DNA of 64,000 nt from Candidatus Melainabacteria bacterium (lineage in GTDB: Bacteria; Cyanobacteriota; Vampirovibrionia; Obscuribacterales; Obscuribacteraceae), in assembly GCA_003963305.1 (NCBI GenBank), contig RXJR01000001.1, positions 496,001 to 560,000 of the forward strand. The letters run 5' to 3'. The position numbers were made by a program, and so were the translations under genes. Below the pieces are notes generated by a model, which did no database searches, was not told the DNA's origin, and saw nothing but the letters and a program-made list of their open reading frames with translations. Position 1 is the stretch's first letter; each line of letters begins with the position of its first letter. Positions 44,443 through 53,383 of the stretch are shown in pieces.

Positions 44443-45609
44443 TCAGCCGCGAATAATTCGCGCCATACACTCAGCTAGTTCCTCAGGTGTACAAACGAGG
44501 ATGTCCATCCCGGCTTTCCGGCATTTTTTTGCCGTCTGCTTGTTGTACTCGGGACGGGCATTGAAGCCAAGCGCTCCCAGCCCGATCATGCGGATGCCGG
44601 ACTGAGACATTGCCAGCACCTGTCGAACCAGATCGTTTTCGGGACGCCCCTCGTAAAAGTCAGTGATCAAAACGACAATCGTTCGAGCCGGTTCTCGTGC
44701 CAGCTGTTGACTGTATTGCAAAGCAGATGTGATATCAGTACCGCCACCCAAATTTATGGACAGAAGAACGTCTACAGGTTGCCCCACCTGACCGGAAAGA
44801 TCAACGACCTGTGTATCGAATAAAACCAGTGATGTTTTTATCGATGGCAGTTCAGCAAAAATAGAAGCCATGATGGCGGAGAAAATTGCCGAATCAAGCA
44901 TCGACCCAGACTGATCGACAGTGACTATTATGTGCCAGGGGCGCTTTTTGCGTTCAGCGGCGAAAAAATACAATCTATCGACAAGCAATCGTCTGTGCTC
45001 AGCACTGTAATTATGCAAATTGCGTCGTATTGTCGTTTTCAAATCCAGATTTCGATAGACCTTGCGAGGCGAATGCCGATCGCGACGAATCGCACCCGAG
45101 ATTGCCTGTTCAATCTGTAAACGCAACTTCTCCTTCACTTGATTGACGACTTTATCGATCAGTTTTCTTGCCAGAACGCGAGTCTCGGGATTAAGCAAAT
45201 GCTTGTGCGTCAGCAAAGTTTTGACAATGTCGACGTTGGGCTCGACTTTATCCAGCAGCTTTGGCTCATTGAGGATCTCATTCAAACCGCGCCGTTGAAT
45301 GAGCTCTTTTTCCAACACTTCCCGTGCTTTATGCGGAAAAAGTTCCGTTACCTGGTCAACCCAGTTGGGCACAGTCAACTGAGTGCGTCCTCTACCGCCC
45401 TGGCGAGACTTTGCCTTGCCGCCCCGATCACCGACCGCACCCGTGCCGGCACTTTCACCATCATCGCCAAACAAGTAACCCAACAGAGGAGCAACAGCAG
45501 AGCAATCATCATCACCACTACATGCGATACCATGCTGCTCGGCTGATTTACCGAGCACCAGCCGCCAACGGGCGAGAGTATGTCGTTCGCTATCGTTCAG
45601 ATCTGTCAT
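44443..45609 (-). CDS. VWA-domain protein of the MoxR-DUF5682 operon
   Basis: A 388-residue soluble protein and the last gene of a five-gene operon. The C-terminal von Willebrand A domain has a complete metal site: DQSGSM (232-237), Thr291 in GGGTD and Asp317 in ITDF. The N-terminal ~230 residues are helical (LRLQIEQAISGAIRRD, ETRVLARKLIDKVVNQVKEK). VWA proteins of this kind usually work with a MoxR-type ATPase as a metal-dependent partner or chaperone for a target. The ATG directly abuts the DUF5682 stop, which implies translational coupling. No signal peptide. Confidence 0.88.
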   Translation of the reverse strand: MTDLNDSERHTLARWRLVLGKSAEQHGIACSGDDDCSAVAPLLGYLFGDDGESAGTGAVGDRGGKAKSRQGGRGRTQLTVPNWVDQVTELFPHKAREVLEKELIQRRGLNEILNEPKLLDKVEPNVDIVKTLLTHKHLLNPETRVLARKLIDKVVNQVKEKLRLQIEQAISGAIRRDRHSPRKVYRNLDLKTTIRRNLHNYSAEHRRLLVDRLYFFAAERKKRPWHIIVTVDQSGSMLDSAIFSAIMASIFAELPSIKTSLVLFDTQVVDLSGQVGQPVDVLLSINLGGGTDITSALQYSQQLAREPARTIVVLITDFYEGRPENDLVRQVLAMSQSGIRMIGLGALGFNARPEYNKQTAKKCRKAGMDILVCTPEELAECMARIIRG

Positions 45610-48099
45610 TTAAAAATCCCATTTAGACATTATTTGGGCAACGCGACTGTCGATTTCGACTATCATGGCGGCGCCTTCAAGCGAGGTGCGCAATTCCATT
45701 ATCGAATCCGAATCCTTCAGACCATAAAGCTTTGCCACGGTATCTGCAACGCTCTCTTTCTGCGAATCATGCAAGCGTTCAAAGGCAGCGCGCATTTTAG
45801 GAGCCATAGTCAAGAAGGGCTCCCACTCAGAGACGCGCAGCAACTCATCTACAGCCGCGATCAGAGAACTGGCTCCCAACATTATTGAAGTTCGCGAAGC
45901 TGCCATGATTCCATCCAGGAAATCACCAGCCGTAATCATAATTTCGACAGGCGCCTTTGCCAGCGCTGATAATTCCCGCGCCAGATCTTCTGTCGAGTTG
46001 ATTCGCATTTCAGTCAGCACGCCCAAAAACACACCACGCAGAAAAGGCACGTCACAGAGATTGGCGGCATTCCTCACGTGCTCGACAAAAAGATCCTTAT
46101 CAAGTTCGGGTCGATCTCCACGCTGAACTATTTCTGCGATAGTGAGCAGCCCAGACACAACAGCCGCTTGCTGCTCTTCAGGCACGGCAATTGTTTCAAT
46201 GACTGAAAAACAAGCCCGGTCAAAACAACGCTCGAGCAAATCGTCGACAAATCCTTTGCGCAGGTTTCGATAAATCGCGTATCGTTCCAAAATGACCAGG
46301 TTAGATAGCGCTTGTGCCAGTGAAGGGAATCTGTTGTCGCTGTCTATAGCGCTGCCCAACACCTCCTCCACTTCTTGAATAATGTTGGGCAGGTCCATGT
46401 GAATAGCGTCAACGAGCAACTTGCTCGCTTGACCAGCATTAGTCTCCTCAAACGCCATCATCTCGCGAAAGCGGGCCATCGCGGCTGATTCGATTGTGTC
46501 ACCATAAAGGTTGCGTTCAATCAATTTAGCTTCGACGTTGGGCGACCACTTCAAGCCCCAGCGTTCCATAAAGAGAGTGCCGCCTGCAAAATCTCCTGAT
46601 GGCGCTTCAAGAAGATTAGCCAACCCGATCTCGAGCCAACCGACTCGATGAAGAAAAATCGATTGTTTATTCTCGAGTTCTTTTCGCTTGTCAATCTTGA
46701 GCTTGATCAACTGCTCTCTTGCCATACATTCATCCAGTTTCAGATCATTCATCTGCTTATAGAAATCGTCGACTATCGGCAGCTGTCCAAGAGCATCTGT
46801 GACGCGCCCAATCCTGGTGCCGATGTCGGCATGTGTCATGGCTTTGAGCAAGTGCCCACCCACATCGTCAGGGTCGCCTTTGCAACAACAAGTTATGACG
46901 GCGTCATGAATGTCATCCAGTATCGGAGTGGCCCGGCCGCGCAAACGAGCCAGCATCTCGGCATGCTGACAGGTAGAAATTGCATCAGCCGAAGATAACG
47001 GCTCGCCCTCTTTGCGCGCTTGCTTGAGAATCGCCACAACGTGCTCTATCAACAAGTCGCGCTCCCGAGAATGACTGCGCAGATCCCAGAGCGTTTGATA
47101 GAACTGAGGCGCGCGATTACCCGCACCATAGCCAGACAATTCAGAGAAACGGAAGAAGGAATACGGCACAACCGTTTTATAAACTGTTCCAGCCGGACAC
47201 TCCGGTGGAGCAAGGCTGTCACAAGCATCCAGAAAGAGATGAAAGCCGCCGCAGATCACCATACACTCTTCCGGCTTCAAATTTTCAGCTTGCATTGTCT
47301 CTCGAATCGTCTTGAGCATGAAGCGCTCACGGGCGAGCGTACCGTCGAGTTCCATCTGCTCAGGACTGGCAGTAGCTCTAGAAGCTGCGCAAAACGTAGC
47401 CACCTCGCGCCGAAAAAATTCCATATCATCCTGGAAGTCACGAATCTCAAAAAGACTGTCCCAGGCTTCATTGAATGTGCGATATCCGGCTACACCAGCG
47501 AGGCGTTGATAGAAACTGCTTTCAAGCATCAAATTTTCCGATCGATTTTTTCCTTCCGGCGCTTTATTTTTGTCGTCGGGCTGCTCATCAGCCGCAGTGT
47601 CAGCGGCATCGGGGACTGCACTGGCAGGCTTAATCAGGGCATAGTGCGGAAGGTCCATAAATTTCACAGCGATTCCAAGCTTTTTGGCAAGCAACATCGC
47701 TACGTATTCGGGTGAATATGGAAGCAGCGGATACCAGGAAGCGAATCGGGCTGGAATATCAGGAGAGGCGCTGACGATGCCTGAAAGACCAAGCACGTTG
47801 TCATCATCACGATAAGAAGTGTAGATTGCAATCGGCGGTCTGGTAGCTGCATCAACAACATAGCGAATCAACTCATTGGCTTCAGCCGGTCCTTCGATGA
47901 AAAGCATCTTCGGTTTGCGGCGCTGAATAGCGTCTTGCAAATACTTAGCCACAGTCGGCGAGTGGTGCCTTACCGGAAACCAGAAAAGGGATTCGGACAG
48001 CACGCGGTCAACAGAATTTTTGATGCCCTGCACATCAATTTCAATCTGCTCGGCAACAACAGCAAGCGCATCATCAGTGGTGTCAGGAGAAATCTTCAT
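45610..48099 (-). CDS. DUF5682-family protein
   Basis: An 829-residue protein with the N-terminal ESLFWFPVRHHSPTVAKYLQ and MLFIEGPAEANELI segments that I recognise as DUF5682. These look like a TraB/ChaN-type fold built around His and Glu residues (RHHS, EGP and a later ICGGFHLFLD), which could form a metal-binding or hydrolytic site. The C-terminal half is helical. No transmembrane helix is evident. The ATG overlaps the MoxR stop by four bases (ATGA). The family has no settled function; its constant company of MoxR and VWA genes suggests a chaperone-like or conflict-related machine. Confidence 0.85.
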   Translation of the reverse strand: MKISPDTTDDALAVVAEQIEIDVQGIKNSVDRVLSESLFWFPVRHHSPTVAKYLQDAIQRRKPKMLFIEGPAEANELIRYVVDAATRPPIAIYTSYRDDDNVLGLSGIVSASPDIPARFASWYPLLPYSPEYVAMLLAKKLGIAVKFMDLPHYALIKPASAVPDAADTAADEQPDDKNKAPEGKNRSENLMLESSFYQRLAGVAGYRTFNEAWDSLFEIRDFQDDMEFFRREVATFCAASRATASPEQMELDGTLARERFMLKTIRETMQAENLKPEECMVICGGFHLFLDACDSLAPPECPAGTVYKTVVPYSFFRFSELSGYGAGNRAPQFYQTLWDLRSHSRERDLLIEHVVAILKQARKEGEPLSSADAISTCQHAEMLARLRGRATPILDDIHDAVITCCCKGDPDDVGGHLLKAMTHADIGTRIGRVTDALGQLPIVDDFYKQMNDLKLDECMAREQLIKLKIDKRKELENKQSIFLHRVGWLEIGLANLLEAPSGDFAGGTLFMERWGLKWSPNVEAKLIERNLYGDTIESAAMARFREMMAFEETNAGQASKLLVDAIHMDLPNIIQEVEEVLGSAIDSDNRFPSLAQALSNLVILERYAIYRNLRKGFVDDLLERCFDRACFSVIETIAVPEEQQAAVVSGLLTIAEIVQRGDRPELDKDLFVEHVRNAANLCDVPFLRGVFLGVLTEMRINSTEDLARELSALAKAPVEIMITAGDFLDGIMAASRTSIMLGASSLIAAVDELLRVSEWEPFLTMAPKMRAAFERLHDSQKESVADTVAKLYGLKDSDSIMELRTSLEGAAMIVEIDSRVAQIMSKWDF

Positions 48100-49244
48100 T
48101 TTAATGCAGCCAGCATCTCATCATGAAATTCCTGCCATTCTTTATTGCCTGCGGCACGCTTCTTCGCGACCAATACAACATACTCTTTCAGCACAGCCAG
48201 GTCTTCCAGATTCTCTTTCACGATCGAACCAGCCAGGTTGCGAGCAACATGACGGGGTGTAATTTGACCCGAACCAAAGAATCGCGCATGCAGTGCTGCG
48301 TCAAGTGCGATACTGATAGCTTCTGCGGTCGACAGAGTCGTCGATGGTTTCTTCAAACTGACACCATCTGCTGTTTTACCGTCTCGAATTTCCCGAAAAA
48401 TCGTAGTTAAGAGCTCGACCACAGGTTCAGGCACACGCACAGGCATGTCATAACGCTCGAGAAGCTCGGTCGAACGCTGTTGCACAACCTGAACTTCAGT
48501 TTTCTGATCGGCGATAATCGGAATATAAATGTAGTTGAAACGTCTCTTCAACGCGGCGGAGAGTTCGTTGACGCCCTGGTCGCGGGTGTTAGCGGTAGCG
48601 ATAATGTTAAAACCGCGCTGTGCCCAAACCATGTTAGCGTCAGGCAACTCCGGAATAGCAACAGCTTTATCCGAAAGGATGGAGACGAGAGCATCTTGCA
48701 CGTCGGGAACACAGCGAGTAATTTCCTCGAATCGCAACAAGCTTCCATCTCGCATCGCCACCATTGTCGGAGAGGGAATCAAGTTTTGCAGGTTTGGTCC
48801 TTCGGCGATGACACGGGCAACATTCCAGGAGTATTTGATATGCTCTTCGGTAGTACCGGCGGTGCCCTGAATAGTGAGAGTAGAATTGCCACTGATGGCT
48901 GCGGCAAGGTGCTCAGAGAGCCAGCTTTTCCCCGTACCGGGCTCGCCGACTAAGAGCAAAGCGCGCTCGGAGGCAAGGGTAACAATCGACCGCTCGACGA
49001 TACTATCGTCTCCGAAAAATTTTCTCGTGATAGGAACATCAACGCTCTTTCCACCAATCTTGGCCTTCAATGTTTTTCCGCCGACGATATAGGTGAGCAC
49101 CGAGCGCGGTGAGAGAAGCCATGGTTTTGGCGGCGCATCAGGGTCGTTTTGTTTGAGAGCTTCGAGTTGATCTGCATGACGAATCTCAGCCGGTTCCCGT
49201 ACTTGATCCGGCTTATCGTCGCCGTTGCCACCATTCTTTGCCAT
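48096..49244 (-). CDS. MoxR-family AAA+ ATPase
   Basis: A 382-residue ATPase with Walker A GEPGTGKS (100-107), Walker B LLRFEEIT in which Glu replaces the first Asp of DExx, and sensor 1 FNIIATANTRDQG. The MoxR-type arginine finger region and lid helices follow. MoxR proteins partner VWA proteins to remodel or mature target complexes. It has a near-perfect AGGAGG ribosome site and lies nine bases downstream of the 373-residue gene. The first ~75 residues, with KIGGKSVDVPITRKFFGDD, form an extra N-terminal segment typical of the DUF5682-linked branch. Confidence 0.9.
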   Translation of the reverse strand: MAKNGGNGDDKPDQVREPAEIRHADQLEALKQNDPDAPPKPWLLSPRSVLTYIVGGKTLKAKIGGKSVDVPITRKFFGDDSIVERSIVTLASERALLLVGEPGTGKSWLSEHLAAAISGNSTLTIQGTAGTTEEHIKYSWNVARVIAEGPNLQNLIPSPTMVAMRDGSLLRFEEITRCVPDVQDALVSILSDKAVAIPELPDANMVWAQRGFNIIATANTRDQGVNELSAALKRRFNYIYIPIIADQKTEVQVVQQRSTELLERYDMPVRVPEPVVELLTTIFREIRDGKTADGVSLKKPSTTLSTAEAISIALDAALHARFFGSGQITPRHVARNLAGSIVKENLEDLAVLKEYVVLVAKKRAAGNKEWQEFHDEMLAALK

Positions 49245-49253
49245 GAAAACCTC

Positions 49254-50375
49254 CTAAAACTTCATCACTTTTAAAAGAGCTGCCGGATCAACATTTCTAT
49301 CGCTGATATTCATATACTCCGGTCCTTTCGACCCGAAAATAGAGAGCGGCTGCAATGTCAATCGGCACCGCTCGTAGTGCAACAAAGCAAACATTGGTGG
49401 CGGAACTTTTACCGTTAACATTCTGTGCAGAGTATCATCAAGCTCCACACCATCCGCACCCCTGGGCACTACCCCTCTGAAAATGACATTCTTGTACATG
49501 ATCGGATAGGTGTGCTTAAAATCGTTTCCGTCCTCTATAGGCAAATCAATTTTCCAATCGTGCAACACGATTTCTTCTTGCAATTCGATATCCAGATCGA
49601 GAGGACCGGGGGGATGCGATTGAAGGCGCTCCAGGGCAGCCAATGGGTCCCAGGTGGCTGTGTATTGCGCCCAATCCTCAAAAATATCTCCTTTAGAAAT
49701 CGTGCTTTTTTCAAGCAAACTCAATCGCCCGGTGCCTGACTTTTCCAGGGCGACACCAGCATCTTTGATCAAAATTTTTGTGCCCTTCATAAAATCGATA
49801 GCCTTGAATTTTTGCTTTTGCGGCAGATGCAGATAGCCTTCAGCAGGAACACCCGCCTCTGGTTTGATTGGAAAAATCGAAGACCAGATCAATTTCTGCC
49901 CGATTGGCAGGTGAGCACTATCTGTGCTCAAAACTCTCAAGCGAAAATCAAATGCGCAGAAAGTGTTCGGTACTATTTTTTTGCTTACGCCCAGGCAGAC
50001 GACCTCCATTTGCCCAACTGGCGTCGAAGAAGGCGTCCAGCTCAAACGCTCGAATTCTGAGTCATTGCCTTCCTTCAGCGCGATGGCGAGGCCTCGACTG
50101 ATCAGCCAGGCCCGATTGAGGAAAAAAGCAAAACGTTGCCGCGAAAAATCTTCCTGATTTTTTGTGTAGCGGGTCAACTCTTCACAAGCCACCCTGAGCG
50201 TGCTTCCTAAGCGCAGTAAGCCCAGCCTGGAGGCTTCCTGAAACGACACATTCAAGGTTTGTCTCGTCGAGTCGGAAGCGGTCGTCAAACCTGTAAGCAG
50301 CAGGTCTTCGATGGCTTTGGAAAGTTCCTCAAGCAATGGCGCTAACTTCTGCTTATCGACCTGCCCGATCTTCAT
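49254..50375 (-). CDS. Hypothetical protein of the MoxR-DUF5682 operon
   Basis: A 373-residue protein with no signal peptide. The N-terminal ~120 residues are helical (LAPLLEELSKAIEDLLLTGL, ASRLGLLRLGSTLRVACEEL). The rest is mixed alpha/beta with a block YERCRLTLQPLSIFGSKGPEYMN. In operons of this type a SWIM zinc-finger gene often stands in this place, from memory; here the CxCxnCxH motif is absent, so it may be a diverged or replaced component. It begins three bases after the 110-residue gene and is cotranscribed. Function unknown. Confidence 0.72.
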   Translation of the reverse strand: MKIGQVDKQKLAPLLEELSKAIEDLLLTGLTTASDSTRQTLNVSFQEASRLGLLRLGSTLRVACEELTRYTKNQEDFSRQRFAFFLNRAWLISRGLAIALKEGNDSEFERLSWTPSSTPVGQMEVVCLGVSKKIVPNTFCAFDFRLRVLSTDSAHLPIGQKLIWSSIFPIKPEAGVPAEGYLHLPQKQKFKAIDFMKGTKILIKDAGVALEKSGTGRLSLLEKSTISKGDIFEDWAQYTATWDPLAALERLQSHPPGPLDLDIELQEEIVLHDWKIDLPIEDGNDFKHTYPIMYKNVIFRGVVPRGADGVELDDTLHRMLTVKVPPPMFALLHYERCRLTLQPLSIFGSKGPEYMNISDRNVDPAALLKVMKF

Positions 50376-50378
50376 GAT

Positions 50379-50711
50379 CTACAGATCCTCACTTTCAGAA
50401 AGTACCTGTTGCAGAAGCGTCATCTCGCGTTCCACAGCTTCCAGTGTCACCAACCTCTCAAAAACTCTAAGACTTGCCTGCGCGCGCATCAGGGCTCGCG
50501 CCGAGCCGCGATCATCGTTGCGAACTTTCTCGATCAAATCCTCCAGACGTCCTGCCAAATGCGCCGCTCCGATACGATCCAGTTCTTCATGCAGAGCCGA
50601 TAAAACCTGCAGCTGGTCCGGGCCGCAAGAGCGAAGCCCACGAATCGCCAGGTCTTCAAAGCTATGCTGCAATCTTTCGATTGTCTGCACGACTTCTTGC
50701 ACTTCCTGCAC
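50379..50711 (-). CDS. Small helical protein leading the MoxR-DUF5682 operon
   Basis: A 110-residue protein starting with GTG at 50711 behind a GGAGG ribosome site. It is nearly all helix with heptad-like spacing (VVQTIERLQHSFEDLAI, LSALHEELDRIGAAHLAGRL, LVTLEAVEREMTLLQQVL), suggesting a coiled-coil or adaptor. Its stop is three bases before the ATG of the 373-residue protein. It is the first visible gene of the operon; the promoter should lie in 50712-50870. No family recognised. Confidence 0.68.
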   Translation of the reverse strand: MQEVQEVVQTIERLQHSFEDLAIRGLRSCGPDQLQVLSALHEELDRIGAAHLAGRLEDLIEKVRNDDRGSARALMRAQASLRVFERLVTLEAVEREMTLLQQVLSESEDL

Positions 50712-50878
50712 TAATGCTGCCTCCGCACATTTCTGAACATCGCTGCTTCCCGGCGCAGCTAGAGTTTCTCAAATACTTCATAGCGGCTGCCCGCTTGACC
50801 TTCTGAGAATAGATACCCAGCAGATGGGGATAACAAGCGCCTCCGGTAACGTTTAATTTTGCCCCGCCAATAGCAAAA

Positions 50879-50899
50879 CCGAGCCCTGAAAGGACCCGG
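50879..50899 (-). terminator. Intrinsic terminator after the aminotransferase operon
   Basis: On the minus strand CCGGGTCC and GGGCTCGG (forward 50892-50899 and 50879-50886) form an eight-pair stem with two G-U pairs, loop TTTCA, followed by TTTTGC. It separates the aminotransferase transcript from the DUF5682 operon. Confidence 0.7.
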
Positions 50900-50956
50900 C
50901 TTTACGGTTGTTGCTGACAATTTCAAGTCACAAGACGCTGGTTATCACGGAAGCTT

Positions 50957-51151
50957 CTAAAGAGCTTTCAGGACCGGCAACTTTCTAACATTTGAGAAGC
51001 TCTCGGTGGCTTTTACTAGAGCCGACGACCTGGTCTGTCTTTCCAGTTCGAGAAAACGTCTCATCTGAGCCATGGCTTGCTCCGTATCACCAGATTTGGT
51101 GCTGCGACGAATTTGGCTATTGAGAAAGCTCGAGGTTTCTGTGTTAAACAT
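50957..51151 (-). CDS. Small hypothetical protein after aminotransferase
   Basis: A 64-residue ORF with ATG at 51151, 11 bases after the aminotransferase stop, with an AAGG-type ribosome site. The sequence is polar and partly helical (TEQAMAQMRRFLELERQTRSSALVKATESF). No domain recognised. Support comes from spacing, the ribosome site and the terminator just after it. It could still be a chance ORF. Confidence 0.45.
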   Translation of the reverse strand: MFNTETSSFLNSQIRRSTKSGDTEQAMAQMRRFLELERQTRSSALVKATESFSNVRKLPVLKAL

Positions 51152-51162
51152 TGCCTTATTCC

Positions 51163-52503
51163 TTATTTCGCTCTTTTCTTACGTTTTTTCGTAACAACTT
51201 CAGGCTCTGGATCACCCATGTCAACAAGGATGGATTCGAGTGTTTGAATCATGAACTTGATCTGGGCCTCAGTGATAATCAGAGGCGGTTCAATTCGAAC
51301 AGTACGGTTGGAGTTCATAGTTGCCGCAACCAAAACACCGCGATGGAACAATTCAACTTGAACCTTTTCACGAACTTCTTTCGACTGGAACTCCAGACCG
51401 ATAAGCAGACCGCGACCACGTACTTCGGCAAGGTGCTTGGGGTATCTTTCACACAAGTTATTCAACTCGCGCATGAAGACATTGCCCATAACTGCGGCAC
51501 GAGCAGGAAGATGCTCTTCCATCAACACTTCGATACAAGCAGAGGCAGCTGTACAAGCGAGCGGATTGCCACCGAAAGTAGAGTTATGGATGCTTGGATT
51601 CGGCTCCAGTACCTTCCAAATTTTCGAAGTCGACATGAAGCAGCCAATTGGCATCACTCCGCCGCCCAGAGCCTTGGCCAGACAGAGAATATCCGGCACA
51701 ACACCCTCATGTTCACAAGCGAACATGCGACCGGTGCGACCCATACCAGTCTGTACTTCGTCGAGGATAAGAAGTACGCCTTTTTTCCTGGTCAATTGAC
51801 GAACTTTGCGCAAGTAACCAACAGCAGGAACGTTGATACCACCTTCACCTTGAATCGGTTCGATGATTACAGCAGCAGTGTTCTTGCCAATCGCTTCTTC
51901 TAAAGCTTCGATGTCACCGAACGGCACATGAGTGAATCCATTCAAAAGCGGTTCGAATGGTTTTCTGAACACGTCTCTGCCTGTAGCAGAGAGAGCGCCC
52001 ATGCTGACGCCATGGTAGGCGTTGCGAGTGGAAATCACTTCAGTTTTACCGGTATAAAGTCGAGCCAGTTTGAGAGCACCCTCAACGGCTTCGGTACCGC
52101 TGTTGCAGAAAAACGAATACTTCAAATCACCAGGCGCGATAGCTGCGAGCTGTTTGGCAAGATGGGCAGCCCAGGGATTGAGCAGGTCCTGACTGTGCAA
52201 ACAGACTTGATCCAACTGCGCTTTCACTGCTGCGATGACACGCGGGTGACGATGTCCGACGTTGAAAATTCCGTAGCCACCGAGACAATCCAAATATTGT
52301 TTGCCGTGGTTATCGTATGTATATACACCTTCGTCACGGAACTCTACGGCACCTTCAGCACCGCACAACTTCTGACCGTAGGCGTGGTTCAAGTGCTCGA
52401 TTGAATTTTCGAGAGCTTGACCGGCGATAACTTCATAGTGATCTGAACCACGTTGTACTTTGGGAAATCTTTTGACCGAATCTTCTTTTCTATAAAGAGC
52501 CAT
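51163..52503 (-). CDS. Class III aminotransferase, putrescine-aminotransferase-like
   Basis: A 446-residue PLP enzyme of fold type I. Motifs include GIFNVGHRHPRV, SFFCNSGTEAVEGALKLAR, AVIIEPIQGEGGINVP, LILDEVQTGMGRTG and the PLP-Lys277 in LCLAKALGGG, then STFGGNPLACTAA. The spacing and the segments YGIFNVGHRHP and HSQDLLNP resemble YgjG-type putrescine aminotransferase, though ornithine or other omega-amine acceptors are possible. The basic C-terminal tail (KKRKKRAK) is unusual. An AAAGGA ribosome site precedes the ATG. It is likely cytoplasmic and may act in polyamine breakdown. Confidence 0.9.
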   Translation of the reverse strand: MALYRKEDSVKRFPKVQRGSDHYEVIAGQALENSIEHLNHAYGQKLCGAEGAVEFRDEGVYTYDNHGKQYLDCLGGYGIFNVGHRHPRVIAAVKAQLDQVCLHSQDLLNPWAAHLAKQLAAIAPGDLKYSFFCNSGTEAVEGALKLARLYTGKTEVISTRNAYHGVSMGALSATGRDVFRKPFEPLLNGFTHVPFGDIEALEEAIGKNTAAVIIEPIQGEGGINVPAVGYLRKVRQLTRKKGVLLILDEVQTGMGRTGRMFACEHEGVVPDILCLAKALGGGVMPIGCFMSTSKIWKVLEPNPSIHNSTFGGNPLACTAASACIEVLMEEHLPARAAVMGNVFMRELNNLCERYPKHLAEVRGRGLLIGLEFQSKEVREKVQVELFHRGVLVAATMNSNRTVRIEPPLIITEAQIKFMIQTLESILVDMGDPEPEVVTKKRKKRAK

Positions 52504-53383
52504 ATAAATAACCAGTCCTTTGCTGGGATGGGCGTGACGAGACGAACTGTTCGCAAACAGGTCGATGTATAAGACGCAACAACGAGCACCATGCTCAGTG
52601 TCACAACCACTGACCTTGTTGTTCGAATAGTTAAGAGCAGATAGCTACGCGACTATCATTTAGCGGAAACGGCAACTCACGCTAATGAAAATTTGAGTGA
52701 ATACTGCGAATTGGACGCATATTAAGTCTCAGCCTTATGGTGGGCTTCCACTGACCTAGAAATCTCCCGGAGTTCAGCACTAATTGCAGTGCCTTTGCTA
52801 TTCCAAGAACCTTCTATCTACTCTAAATGTACACTGCATGGACCATTGCGGACAATGTGCAACCTGTCCAAAAAACGGTGCGATAAATTAGCCAACCTGT
52901 CTAAGGCTTTTCCAGAATGAGGGTAGAAATAAGTCCCAAAATCCCCGCAGGACTGGGGAATAGGCACTTCTTGACATCAGCATCGTTTTTTCTCACTCTA
53001 AAAAGCTACTGCTCAGTCAAATCACGAAAATTGGCTTTTTAAGCCATTTTTCGCTCCATCATACTTAGACGATAAGCTACGCATCTCCGGCACGTCCCAT
53101 GCAGCCCGATCAGTGTCCTATATTCAAACCGGATCCACCCTGCTTCGACCAAATCCAGCCCATGTGTCAACCGGATCCAGCTAGATTTCAAAACCGACGC
53201 AAGATCATTACATTCAAGAAATAGCTCAAAAGCACTCTGTGACACAATTTTCAAGTAAATAGTGGCAATCAGAGCAGTCTATTTCGGCGCGGCAAGGCGC
53301 ATACAGTTTATTATGTACCTCTGGCGGTCAGTGAGATGCCCTTTTGACAACCAGCCCTATCGGCACAGAAAAGAGGATGTGTG
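52504..53383. other. Long intergenic region with repeats and a stem-loop
   Basis: 880 bases without a gene I can support; a 71-codon minus-strand ORF at 53039-53254 has no ribosome site. It holds a stem-loop TGGCTT/AAGCCA with flanking A and T runs (53026-53053, a possible bidirectional terminator). Two direct copies of AACCGGATCCA lie at 53127-53137 and 53169-53179. Two copies of AACCTGTC lie at 52861-52868 and 52894-52901. A CATTG/CAATG inverted repeat lies near 52841-52856. Confidence 0.5.
53026..53053. terminator. Possible bidirectional stem-loop terminator
   Basis: TGGCTT (53032-53037) pairs with AAGCCA (53041-53046) around a TTT loop. AAAA flanks the left arm and TTTTT the right arm, so a transcript from either side would end in a U-run. 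Short stem. Confidence 0.45.

Noticed and set aside
47020-47715. 231-codon plus-strand ORF opposite DUF5682
   Set aside because: Antisense to a conserved coding region with no recognisable protein features.
53039-53254. 71-codon minus-strand ORF in the long intergenic region
   Set aside because: No ribosome site, no domain and an unusual composition; likely chance.
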